A DNA stretch of 64,000 nucleotides from Melieria omissa (lineage: Eukaryota > Arthropoda > Insecta > Diptera > Ulidiidae). The position numbers and the translations under genes were made by a program. Of this stretch, positions 1 through 9,812 are shown piece by piece; positions within the stretch are counted from its first letter, which is position 1; every line of letters begins with the position of its first letter. The notes beneath the pieces are model-generated. The model did not search any database and was not told the origin of the DNA. It saw nothing but the letters and a program-made list of their open reading frames with translations. The stretch is from NCBI GenBank assembly GCA_963971225.1, contig OZ020269.1, forward strand, positions 97,640,040 to 97,704,039, in the 5' to 3' direction.

Positions 1-1264
1 AAAAAGTATAGTAAGCACCGAAATTTCTAAAAAAAAAATTCGCTTTTCAGAATCTGTCAAATTTCAGCTATTAGTGGTCAATTGTATTTTGAAATTCAAA
101 GTGATTCAATCAAAATGGCATCTAAAGAAGAGAAAATTCGACAAAAAATAATTGCCCACTTTTTCGAAAATCCAACGGCTTTGTACGCATTGTTGGGAAG
201 ACTAGCCAAAGTTTCCAGCGCAACAGCTAGAAATGTGGTAATTAAATACAAGAAGGACCTGTCCACATCCCGTATCGTCGGAGCCGGACGAAAAAAAGGT
301 TTCGTCTATAAAGATATAGCTCGTAAGGTGAAAGTTTCTCTGGAAAAAAATCCAAACCAATCTTTACGAGATTTGGCACGAAAATTCGAAGTTTCGAAAT
401 CATACATTGCGAAAATTAAAAGACACTACGAGCTCAAATCTTTCGTTGTTCAAAAAGTGCCAAATCGTAACTCCGAAGTGGAAAAGCGTGCCAGAAATCG
501 AGCCCGAAAACTTTTATCGAATGATCTGTGTCGTTTTAAAGGCTGCGTGTTAATGGATGACGAAACGTATGTCAAAGAAGATTTCATACAGCTTCCAGGT
601 CGAGGATATTACACAGCATACCTGAAGGGTGGCGTTATGAAAAGGTTCAAGTATAAACGGATGGACAAATATGGTAAAAAGTATATGGTTTGGCAGGCCA
701 TATGTAGCTGTGGCAAATACACTCGTCCTTTTGTTACAACTGGCACTCTTAACAGTAAAATTTACTTGAAGGAATGTCTCAACAAACGACTTTTGCCATT
801 GTACAGAGAGCACGCTGTTCCACCTTTATTTTGGCCAGACTTAGCAACAGTCCACTATGCAAAAATTGTCAAAGAGTGGTACCAAAGGAATAAGATCCGT
901 GTTGTTGAGAAAAATCACAATCCCCCAAATTGCCCACAGCTTCGGCCAGTCGAACGATTTTGGGCAATAATGAAACGAAACTTACTGAAATATAAAAAAC
1001 GTGCTAAGGGAAAGATTGATTTTATAAAAAAGTGGAACAGTATGGCCAAAAAAATTGGAAAATCTGGTGTGCAACATTTGATGAGGGGATTGAAAGCAAA
1101 AATACGTAGATTTGTAAGAAATCCAATTGAACTTTAAAATATTTGTGCATTATCACAAACTTTGAGTTATAAGAGATAATAAATACTCACACAAACATTA
1201 GTTCAATATTTTATTTAGTAGCTATTAATAATAGAAAATGTAAAAGTTATTTCGTGGACAAGCC
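1..1264 (+). mobile_element. Tc1-like DD37E DNA transposon (left end at window edge)
   Basis: This interval holds the DD37E transposase gene and its flanks. The left terminal repeat is cut by, or lies just at, the window start. The only right-end candidate is a loose inverted match (ATTTCG(T)GG...AAGCC near 1246-1264 against AAGCACCGAAAT near 13-24), so the right boundary is tentative. Confidence 0.5.
115..1137 (+). CDS. Tc1/mariner-superfamily DD37E transposase, intact frame
   Basis: The protein is 340 aa if it starts at the ATG at 115, which has a good insect context (CAAAATGG); the frame is open a little further upstream but without another ATG. The N-terminal third is rich in helix-turn-helix-like segments (around residues 60-110). 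The catalytic triad is visible: D149 in MDDETYV, D242 in WPDLATVHYA and E280 in RPVERFW, with 37 residues between the second D and the E. That spacing defines the DD37E group. The length matches intact members of this group, and there is no stop or frameshift. The enzyme would cut and paste its own element in the nucleus. The left end of the element is at or beyond the window edge. A weak inverted match to bases 9-28 occurs near 1246-1264, so the element probably ends near 1265. Confidence 0.85.
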   Translation: MASKEEKIRQKIIAHFFENPTALYALLGRLAKVSSATARNVVIKYKKDLSTSRIVGAGRKKGFVYKDIARKVKVSLEKNPNQSLRDLARKFEVSKSYIAKIKRHYELKSFVVQKVPNRNSEVEKRARNRARKLLSNDLCRFKGCVLMDDETYVKEDFIQLPGRGYYTAYLKGGVMKRFKYKRMDKYGKKYMVWQAICSCGKYTRPFVTTGTLNSKIYLKECLNKRLLPLYREHAVPPLFWPDLATVHYAKIVKEWYQRNKIRVVEKNHNPPNCPQLRPVERFWAIMKRNLLKYKKRAKGKIDFIKKWNSMAKKIGKSGVQHLMRGLKAKIRRFVRNPIEL

Positions 1265-1698
1265 TTAATTATTTTGTTTATAATTATATAAAAAATATAT
1301 ATATGTTCTAAGCCAACAATAGCCACACCCATAATTATCATAACAATTTTTTGATTCATTTATTTCTGATGCTTATTACAACTTCAACCATAGACACTTT
1401 TAGAAGACCTTTTTTCATTGCTTTGACAGCTCATGAGTTTTGTATCAAAACTATTCTTTTGTTAGTTTCTTTCTAATCTAAAAAACACAATAGAGATAGA
1501 GTAGAAACAATAGTAGAGTCTCCCTGCATAAAACCCATTAGAAAAAACAATCCAACAATATACACTGGAGAGCATAACTATAGACAAACCCATATTTTTC
1601 CGTTTCTTTCAAGGTGAACGAGTATTGAAAAATTCTAGAACGATTAAAGAAATTCAGAGAAATCTAATAATGTAGGGTAAACAAGTATTGAAAGACAC
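1265..1698. other. AT-rich intergenic DNA
   Basis: No open frame, RNA gene or clear repeat was recognised here. Confidence 0.4.
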
Positions 1699-1702
1699 TT
1701 AA

Positions 1703-2218
1703 CCCTTTCGACGCCAAAGTTGCCTGAGAGCAACTTCACCTATTTGTGTATCTTATAGCAAAAGCTACGATTGATTCATGGGTTTCATTTAAGAAGGCAC
1801 CAACAAATTAATATTTTTTAGTAAATTCAAAGCGAATTACAAAACGTTTACTGTTTTCCCCAAAATAATTTCCAATAGTTTGCAGCGATATCAGGGAAAG
1901 TTTGTGTTCTAATTGAAGTCTACGAATTGGGCGCGTTTGATCAAAAACCTGTTTCTTTAATAATGGTTAAATAAAATAATGGTTAAAAAACAAAAAGTGA
2001 TAATTTTGTATTTTTCCAAATATATTAAATAATTTTTCTGTAATTAAAAAATATTGACACAAAATTTATTTCACCCATTTTAAGCTAAAAATGTTCAAAA
2101 GTAAACTAGCTCCAACAAAGAGCCGTGGCGATTTCAAATGTCGTGTGCACATTTCTTTCATGATTAGAATACCAAAAACTATTATCGAGATACATGATAA
2201 AATTCGGGGTCGAAAGGG
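1703..2218. mobile_element. TTAA-flanked piggyBac-type MITE, copy 1
   Basis: The ends are inverted repeats, CCCTTTCGAC on the left and GTCGAAAGGG on the right. They are flanked by TTAA at 1699-1702 and by TTGA (one change) at 2219-2222. TTAA duplication with CCC...GGG ends is the piggyBac signature. The 516-bp interior is non-coding and AT-rich. A second, diverged copy in the same orientation is at 35624-36136. Confidence 0.75.
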
Positions 2219-2289
2219 TTGAAATTTATTTTAAAAAATATATATGTTTAAGAAATATGTGAAAATATATGAAATTTTGAAGAAAATGT

Positions 2290-2470
2290 TTAAAGTGAGT
2301 CCATAGTTAAGCAGCAGCCAAACCTTAAAGTTCATCGAATTTTGGAGAACATTTTTAAAGTAAGTCCGTAGTTAAGCATCAGCCAAACCTTAAAGTTGTA
2401 AATGTTTAATTAAAACTTTAAGGTTTGGCTGATGCTTAACTATGGACTCACTTTAAAAATTGTGTTCAAA
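2290..2470. repeat. Direct plus inverted repeat forming a near-perfect hairpin
   Basis: One motif (core AGTTAAGCATCAGCCAAACC) occurs three times: direct at about 2295-2343 and 2352-2397, and inverted at 2413-2459. The second and third copies are separated by only about 15 bases. They would pair over about 46 bp with two mismatch or wobble positions. Confidence 0.7.
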
Positions 2471-2681
2471 ATTCGATGAAACTTATTAAATACAAACAAA
2501 AAATATCACTTTGAAGAGTAGCAGTACTTAGTAGTGAGTAGGTCCTCATTTTTTTTTTTTAATCAACAGGAAAACATGGCTCGACATAGTAACTTTTTAC
2601 ATGGCTCATTTTTGAAAAATTATTAGTTTTTATAATCGTCATCTATAAATTCTCGATCGTGTCATATTGCTTGTTTTTTAC

Positions 2682-2886
2682 GCCAAGGAAACCCTGTAAC
2701 ACATTCTCTGCTTCGGTCCGACTATCTCAAGACTAGGACTTACGACGACCGGACTTTTCTGGGTTGGGGGAGGTCCCCAAGCATGACATAAAGTCGCTGC
2801 TGAACTTCCTTGGGAACAACAACATTCTCATCGATCACTTTTATGTTAATCCGCAACACTAAGGAGCTCTAACTGGTATCGCTAGG
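2682..2886 (+). pseudogene. Non-LTR retrotransposon C-terminal tail fragment
   Basis: The + strand frame reads AKETL(stop)HILC..P.ISRLGL. This is the decayed H..C / P...RLRL pattern common at the C-terminus of insect non-LTR retrotransposon ORF2 proteins. The segment is homologous to the reverse complement of 20637-20800, down to a shared block reading CCGCAACACTAAGGAGCTC. Stops and frameshifts are present. Confidence 0.45.
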
Positions 2887-2890
2887 GTCT

Positions 2891-4419
2891 ATGCGTGGCC
2901 TATTTGTCCAGCCAGCTTACCTAACCTTATGTGACTTTGACCCGGAGAACCAGATGACCATTGCAAAACAGAAATGTCCAGTGTCCGGAGCCAAATGCTT
3001 GGCCATTGCTTTCACGAAACGCGACAAAATACATGAGTGCATCTATAGTTTTGCTCTCCAGTGTGCGAACTTCTCTAGACACGAATACCGTCTTAAGTAT
3101 CATTAATCTCATTGGCAGTTTCTCAAAGCATTCTTTTATCTAAAAAATTATAATATTAATGTTAAACTTTGAACCAACATTTTAAGCAAACAAGTGCAAG
3201 ACTGCATTTCTTTTTATAAACTCGAAACCCAAAATAAAATAAATAAAATATATGTAAAAAGGACATACGACATACGCAAACATTAACTCAATACATGTTT
3301 GTTCAAGGCTTCCACTATCAGTGGAGCCTACGCACACAATAATCTTTATTACAGCATTCGCCGGCAGAATCCCTGTTGCTGTCGGCTCTTCCATTAGTGA
3401 GCCGATCATGTACACAAACCTACAGGTAAGTCAAGGCTCTTGAAGATAACAGAGGAAGGTATCCCCCCGCACCATATGACCACATCATATCAAACACGCA
3501 GCGCATTGCTGGCGCAGTGAAGAGTGGGGGGAGGGGGGAAACAGCAAATTAAATATTTGTTATTTGAGTAGTGCTTGGCCTGTGGAGTGGCACTTTGCCG
3601 GTGGTTTGTCTTCAATGGTTTGACTGATATGATGGGTGTAGGAAGTGCTTATTTGCTTTTGTTGCCGCACGAACATTTATGAAAACACTCGACATTAATT
3701 GATATTTGCTTGAAAGTGCATGAAATGCATACAAACTAGCAGAGGTGAGTAGGTGCCCGTAGGTGACGATACCAGAGGATATCAAAAGCTGCTAAGCCAT
3801 ACTTTGTTTTATTGACTTTTGTGTAAAATGTTTATTGGTTTTTATATCAGCAGATTGCGAACCACAAATAGGGTGCAGCGTATTCAAACAAAGCCCCACA
3901 AGTAAGTAAGAGAAAAGTCTGCAGTTAAAATAAAGGAACTTGAAGGGGATTAACAGACCTAAACATATTTATTGAAATATATAAATATATATGTATGTGT
4001 GTTGTTAACTTGCAGAACGCATTTGTACATATTCTTATATGCTTTTTATGTTTAATCCAAACCCTCTGCCGCCAACAGCAAACCCGGCACATGTAAATAA
4101 ACAAATTTCAAATTTTTGCCCGCAGTTAGTTGTGCATACGTTGCAGTTACTCTGCCACTGCATTGAAGCCGACTTCCCCCAACAAGAATAACATTTAAAG
4201 AGAAGCGTGGAATAATTGAGTGAGCAAAACAAATGTAAAATAATGCTGCTAGCAGCCAACTGGGAACACTGGAAGCGCTCGAGTTCGCTTTGAAGCAGCT
4301 GTGAAGTTTCGCGAGAGAGGACATGATGAGCGAATGAAAACTGTTCCCACATTTGATGTGAGTCTCTACTAACTAGAGTTGCACAGTCTTTAACGCTACT
4401 TAGGAGAGTCTATCAATTG
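2891..4419. other. Intergenic DNA, no gene recognised
   Basis: Short open frames occur on both strands but none has recognisable domains, splice context or coding character. A small ATAAA microsatellite lies near 3230-3250. Confidence 0.4.
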
Positions 4420-5269
4420 CACTGTTGCCAACTTAGTGCGTTTCGCACTAAATTTAGTGCTTTTTGAAAAGCAAAACGCCGAAAATATTAAGTTTGGTGC
4501 TTGGTTCGTTTTTTTAGTGCTTTTATTTTTTTATTTGTTTTATTTATTTTTTTTAATTTTCTTTTTTTCAATTTATTTAATTTTTTATTTTATTTTTTTA
4601 TTTTATTTCTTTTTGTTTTATTTTATTTTTTATTTTATTTTATTTTTATTTTTATTTTATTTTATTTTATTTTATTTTATTTTATTTAATTTTATTTTAT
4701 TTTATTTTATTTTATTTTATTTTTTTCTTTTATTTTTTTTATATTGTTTTATTTGATTTCATTTGATTTTTTTATTTTAATTTATTTTATTATATTATTT
4801 ATATGGTTTTATTTTATTTTTTTATTTTATTTTATTTTTTATTTTATTTTCTAAAGTTACCTTATTTTTTTTGTTATTTTATTTTATTTATGTTGTTTTG
4901 TTGTATTTTATTTTATATTTTAGTTTCTTATGTTACTTTATTTAATTTTTTTATTTTATTTTGTTTTATTTGATTTGATTACATTTTTTTTATTTTAATT
5001 TTTTTTTTATATGGTTTTATTGTATTTGATTTTATTTTATTTTATTTATATTGTTTTGTTGTATTTTATTTTATATTTTAGTTTCTTATGTTACTTTATT
5101 TAATTTTTTTATTTTATTTTATTTTATTTTATTTTATTTTATTGTATTAATTTTTTTTATTTGATTTTATTTTTTTTATATGGTTTTATTTTATTTAATT
5201 TTATTTAATTTTATTTTATTTTGGAAAAACGCGGTTTTTAGTGATTTCTGAAAATTAAAAGTTGGCAAC
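4420..5269. mobile_element. Token-type foldback element A with a TTTTA-rich interior
   Basis: The outer ends are inverted: GTTGCCAACTT near 4424-4434 and AAGTTGGCAAC at 5259-5269. Just inside the left end the token AGTGC appears, then its inverse GCACT, then AGTGC again. The interior from about 4510 to 5220 is almost pure T/A, dominated by TTTTA repeats. The long Phe/Leu/Tyr-rich open frames here are low-complexity artefacts, not genes. The same end architecture recurs at 22349-22844 and 26480-26999. Confidence 0.5.
4510..5222. repeat. TTTTA-type microsatellite / low-complexity tract
   Basis: About 710 bp are made almost wholly of TTTTA, TTTTTA and related units, with rare G or C. It lies inside the foldback element described at 4420-5269. 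Confidence 0.9.
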
Positions 5270-5336
5270 CGTACCAAATACGCACCACGAATGTTATAGT
5301 CGTTTTTATTTAACCAACCGAAAACTTGCCTTTTAA

Positions 5337-6052
5337 AGGGGGTAAGGGTTTACACTTTCGAAAAATCGAATCTTTTTTTGGCTTATCTTATTGTTAAACA
5401 TTTCAAGAATATATTCTCAAAGTTTAAAGTCGATCGGAGTAAAACTCTTGAAGTTATGGTCTATAGTTAGTCCCCTGTCCCTTAGTGCAGGTATTCTCTT
5501 CTATTGTTCTGGTCTCAAAACTACTTTTTCAAAGTCCGTGTTCACTGTCATTTAAAAACTACTAAACCGATTCATTTGAAACTTGGTACACATTTTCTAC
5601 ATATAAAATACCTCACCCCAACGTTTAGTAAACAATTTTTTTTTTTACATAAAGGGGGTTTCCCACCCACAAAATAGCGGAATTTTTCGTGGAAAATAGC
5701 AGTTTACACTTTAGATGGACACCAAAAATTTTTAAATGAAAAAAAATAATCGCAGAACGGTGGGGGGGGATTTGATAATACTTTGACTAAATTTTAATGG
5801 TTTTTGATTTCAGATAATTTCCGACCGAGATACAGTGAACACCGCAAATTGTATTTTTTCAAAAACCGCCAGAACGTCTTGCTCTGTCACCGGCTTGTTT
5901 TGTAATATTTCTGCATGAAAAAATTACAAAATATTGTTAAAAGTATGCTTAATAATGTACAAAGGTTTAAATAAATTTGATCAATCCATACTTTAAAAAA
6001 AAATTCATAAAAAAGTGTTTTGTTTTACGTTTAAACCCTTCCCCCCCCCCCT
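5337..6052. mobile_element. MITE of about 716 bp with G-run termini
   Basis: The left end reads TAAAGGGGGTAAGGGTTTA. The right end is its approximate inverse, GTTTAAACCCTTCC followed by a C run and TAAA. The interior is non-coding. The length, G-run ends and scattered interior phrases (for example the block around ACTAAACCGATTC at 5560 against ACTGAACCGATC at 60460) resemble the element at 60227-60940. Confidence 0.45.
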
Positions 6053-6414
6053 AAATAGACTTCGATGTTGCTTTGCCTAAAGAAAATCTTCTAAATAGGC
6101 TAAGATCAATCACACAGTTTCTTTGTTATTTTATTTTTTAGTCAATAAGTTTTTTAGTCAATCATTTAAGTCAACAAGTTCAGGTGTACATGTGGCTAAA
6201 AAAAGATTATTAATAATAATTAATACTTGTTTTCTAAGAAAACCAACACTTCAAATTATATATTCGTATCAATCAAACAGGACAAACAATTCTCCGTAAC
6301 GCACACAATCATAAATGTTTACCTTTGCAACATTACGCTTTGTTTATATTTATCAGTTAAATTCGTTTTTGCTTATTGTGCAGTTATTTATAATAAAGTT
6401 AGTGCACGGATCGG

Positions 6415-6452
6415 TATAAAATGATTGTCGACAACGGTACAGCAATTCAGTT
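6415..6452 (+). promoter_or_regulatory. TATA box and initiator of the nuclease-like gene
   Basis: TATAAA at 6415-6420 is followed by an arthropod-type initiator, TTCAGTTT, with the likely +1 A at 6449. Spacing is about 34 bp, slightly long but acceptable. This places the in-frame ATG at 6421 upstream of transcription and favours translation from 6493. Confidence 0.6.
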
Positions 6453-6492
6453 TCGATTTGCATTTCAACGAGAACATCTCCGTCGAAAGGAA

Positions 6493-9046
6493 ATGGAGCG
6501 CCTGAGCAGCAACATTCGCCATGTCGGTGTCATACTTGGTGTCCTTTTGGTCTTTGCCGTTGTTGCAGCACACTCGCAGTGCGAGTTAGAAATAGTTGGA
6601 CCATCTCCGCTGTTTTCAAAACAATTCGGTTCCCATAAATTCGTCTTTGAAGCTAAGCAAACAAAAGTGAGCTTTAAGTCTGGCGAAACACTGACAGCCC
6701 TTTGCAGCAACGTAATCCGTCTCGAGTAAGTAAAATTTCGAAAATTTGCAACTCTCTGATTCCTATTCAAGTAATTTGGTTATATTCCAGTTCACGCTAT
6801 TCGCATCCTACAGTTGAAAAATCCGTACGGTTATTTTGTTCAGACGAATCAATGTTTTACGACAACTCGCCTCAGCCCCAACGGTTACAGTCACCATGGT
6901 CTCAGCCAGAGCCACGAAAAAGCCTGAACGATCGATATGTTAAAATTTCATGCGACGACTCAAAAATCTTCAGTCTTTACGAAAGCGCACAGAAATTGCC
7001 GAATTGTGTTAACTTCGGAACTTACGGCATTGGCGTTAAAATCGCTGACGCGGAGGATATTGTTGTTGCCGGCGTGTGCTACCACTTTGACAGACTGTCG
7101 CTCAAATACGCCAGCTATGTGGCCGAAAGATCCTTGGTAGAAGAGGTACGAGTATGTTGAATGCTATTGATTTGAATTCTTACCGAATCGACTGTGTCTT
7201 TCCGCACTGAAGCCAGCGTCCACTAGGTTGCGTGTCAACAAGCTAAACATCGATTTGACCACACAGCTCGCAGATCTAAGCAGCGACTTTTCGTTTATGA
7301 GGTAAGTAAGCAAGTGTTCCAAGTAAGTAGTCGCCAATCGGGCACACTCTGCTTTATGGAATTTATTCTATTTCTGCACACAATTTCGCCATGCGACTAC
7401 GAAGTGTTACAATTAAGTAATGAGACTGATTCCATAAAAATCGTATATTCAAAAATTATTCTACAACTCTGCCATCCCCTTCAAAGTAGTCCTCTTGGGC
7501 AGCTATACAACGATTCCAGCGCGTTTTCCATGCTTCGTAACATTTCTGGAACGCTTCGAATGGGATGTCCGCGAGTATCCTCGTCACGGCCGCCTGGATG
7601 TCCGTAATCGACTCAAAATGGGTTCTTTTGACCACCGATTTTGTTCTAGGGAACAAAAAAAAACAAAGGGTGAAATATCGGGAGAATAAGGCGACTGTTG
7701 CAACACAGCGATCCCCTTAGAGGCCAAATACTGGGACACGTTGAGGGCGGTGTGGTACGGCGCGTTGTCGTGATGAAGGATCCAGTTACGAGCGATGTCT
7801 GGGCGCACCCTGTTGACTCGTTTTCGCAATCTTTCGAGTACTTGGCTATAGTAGACTTGATTTGAGGTTTGTCCCGATGGAACAAATTCTTTGTGGACGA
7901 TTCCACGGCTATCAAAAAAGGCAATAATCATCGTTTTCACCTTCGACTTGCTTATGCGAGCTTTTTTCGGGCGGGGGGCGTGCGGAGATAACTAACATAT
8001 GGTGATAGTGCGACTAAGAGCTCTATTACCATGCACTTTTACAATTTTAGCGTACGTTTTCCGCCCAATCTGGCGCAAAATTTTTTAGCGACGCGTTGCT
8101 CTTGATTTCGTTTCTCCATTTTCGTGACGAACACCATCGACACACGTCTACTCAACACGACACAGCCGGCGAACTAAACAAGCTAGAGCGATGGTAAATA
8201 TATCAATGGAGATGGGAAGGATGCCGGGGAAGGGGAAGGAAATTTCAAGGTCGCAGGTTTACCACAAGCGCGGCAATAAAATCAGTCTGATTACTTAATT
8301 GTTACACCTCGTATACGAATTTATATTTTAGCACGATAGAATTCGACGTTGCTTCGGATTTCGAGAAATGGAGTAAGCCGCTACTGTGGGTTTTTACATT
8401 CGACTTTGAGAGCCTGTTGCAAGATTCATCGCTACAATTTAAACTCTCCGACTTTTCTTACATCTTCAATACGTTGTGGTGGCGGCAGCTGCGCCTTGGC
8501 AATTGGCGTCTTTACCTGAATGCACTGGCAGAACGCGCTCAACATGTCACTTATATGGTTCACACGGGCACCCACGGACTCATTTCCATACCAATCATCG
8601 TAAGAAATTGCAACAAAAATACAACCTTAGCTCGAAGATGCGCCCCCGATGCGCGTGTCAATCCGCCGGCCTACATCTGGTCCTACATAAAGTCTCTGGA
8701 AACGGACATAGCCGAGGAGTTTGTGGTCATCGCACACAACTCGCCCTATGTACGTTTCAAATTCATTCTCATCTAACAACAACTGGACCACTTTTTTGAC
8801 GAATATTTTTCATTGCAGGTCGAAGAGCCAAGCTCGCATACATTCTGTAAGGATATGTGCGATGAAATCGAGTGGCTGAGAAACAGCGACTTTGGCCGGA
8901 TGCGTCGCAAGGCCGTGTTTGGCTATGCATTTTGTTGCAGACCCGCCGATGTGGCCGCCATCATTCACAACTTTTCCTTTAGCACAACAAACAATCTGGT
9001 GCAAAAAAACACCACAACAACAACAACGCCAACTCCAGACAAATGA
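6493..9046 (+). CDS. Secreted DNA/RNA non-specific endonuclease-like protein, five exons, degenerate active site
   Basis: Exons 6493-6725, 6791-7145, 7213-7301, 8332-8749 and 8819-9046 join in frame to give 440 aa. Every intron has GT-AG ends. Residues 1-28 are a signal peptide with a hydrophobic core, ending near AHS. The body follows the insect Endonuclease_NS family: an N-terminal Cys-containing module (about 30-190), then GNW (282-284), a TGTHG block, PAYIW, HNSPY, paired Cys in TFCKDMCDEIEW and a late FCC. In active relatives an RGH motif precedes the ADF block. Here the matching stretch reads LLQDSSL (254-260) followed by KLSDF, so the catalytic His and Arg are absent. The Asn of the N..PQ block survives as N272. 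The tail is Thr/Asn-rich. A 912-bp mariner sits in intron 3. I infer a secreted protein that has lost nuclease chemistry but perhaps not binding. Confidence 0.8.
7400..8311 (-). mobile_element. Internally deleted mariner inside intron 3
   Basis: Terminal inverted repeats start CGAAGTGTTACAATTAAG on the left and CGAGGTGTAACAATTAAG on the inverted right end, each about 35 bp. They are flanked by TA at 7398-7399 and 8312-8313. The element is 912 bp, against about 1.3 kb for intact mariners. It inserted in an intron of the nuclease-like gene, antisense to it. Confidence 0.9.
7456..8119 (-). pseudogene. mariner DD34D transposase, internally deleted and frameshifted
   Basis: On the - strand the frame starts at ATG 8119 (MEKRNQEQRVAKKF...) and then jumps, by deletion of the middle, into a C-terminal part. 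That part carries WILHHDNAPYHTA (second catalytic D) and PYSPDISP (third D region). A frameshift near 7650 separates this from the natural C-terminus (DIQAAVTRIL ... EDYFEGDG), which reads on in another frame. It cannot encode an active transposase. Confidence 0.85.
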
Positions 9047-9091
9047 TTGGTAATTACTAAGTTACAAGTTGATAGAATGTTGTAAAAATTA

Positions 9092-9109
9092 AATAAATCA
9101 TTAAATAAA
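9092..9109 (+). terminator. Poly(A) signals of the nuclease-like gene
   Basis: Two AATAAA hexamers lie at 9092-9097 and 9104-9109, 46-63 bases after the stop codon at 9044-9046. Confidence 0.6.
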
Positions 9110-9218
9110 TGTTATACAGAAAATTATGAAATTTAAATTTAATAATTCAATGAATTCTATCAATTAAATGTATGAAAATGAAAAAATATTTAGTTCTATT
9201 CTTCACATTTGGCATAGA

Positions 9219-9354
9219 CAGGGGCGGATTGAAAAAAATATTTGGGGGGGCAATTTCAAAAAGCAATTCTTTAATATTCATAAATGTATTTATGAACCTA
9301 ATATTTCGGGGAGAGGTTTTCAACCCCCAAAATCACCCCCTGAATCCGCCACTG
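9219..9354. mobile_element. hAT-type MITE, 136 bp
   Basis: The ends are CAGGGGCGGATT and AATCCGCCACTG (inverse CAGTGGCGGATT). The flanks GGCATAGA (9211-9218) and GCCATAGA (9355-9362) match at 7 of 8 positions, as expected for an 8-bp hAT target duplication. The interior carries G runs and C runs and no gene. Confidence 0.75.
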
Positions 9355-9682
9355 GCCATAGACGTAACAAAGTTCAACTGATAAGATTCAATTCGATGGC
9401 AATTCAATTGTCTGAAAATGCTTTATAGAGGCTAACACATTCACGTTGATGGGCAATGATTCGTGCAATGGATGAACATTTTTGCTATCTGAGAAAAATA
9501 CAAAATGCAATTAAATCAAATTACACCATTTTCTTCTCTCCATTAATAACTTTTAGGAGATGTGGTAAAAATGTGCCGGACTGATGTATCTCCTACATCG
9601 AAGCTAATTCTTGACTGCTGAGCGACTATGTCAACCGAATGGTGGGTCGTGCCTCGGCCATCTGCGACATGTGTCTAGAGGC

Positions 9683-9720
9683 CGAAGCAGGGGCGTAGCC
9701 GTGGGTATCAGAACCCCCCC
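9683..9720. mobile_element. Possible hAT-like MITE end
   Basis: CAGGGGCGTAGCC followed by a C-rich stretch resembles the start of a hAT MITE. No matching inverse end was found nearby, so this may be a truncated copy. Confidence 0.25.
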
Positions 9721-9812
9721 ATAGCCTACAAATTGTCAATATTTTCAATCACTGTACATCGTATGTACGTTCCCACATTAGCAACAATCTCTTTTTATCT
9801 TTAAACATTTAA

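Noticed and set aside
4436..4756. 106-residue Phe/Leu/Tyr-rich open frame
   Set aside because: It is a translation of the TTTTA-rich tract and has no coding character.
6421..6492. Upstream in-frame ATG giving a 24-residue longer nuclease-like protein
   Set aside because: It lies before the predicted transcription start (TATA at 6415, initiator at 6449), and the signal peptide starts cleanly at 6493.
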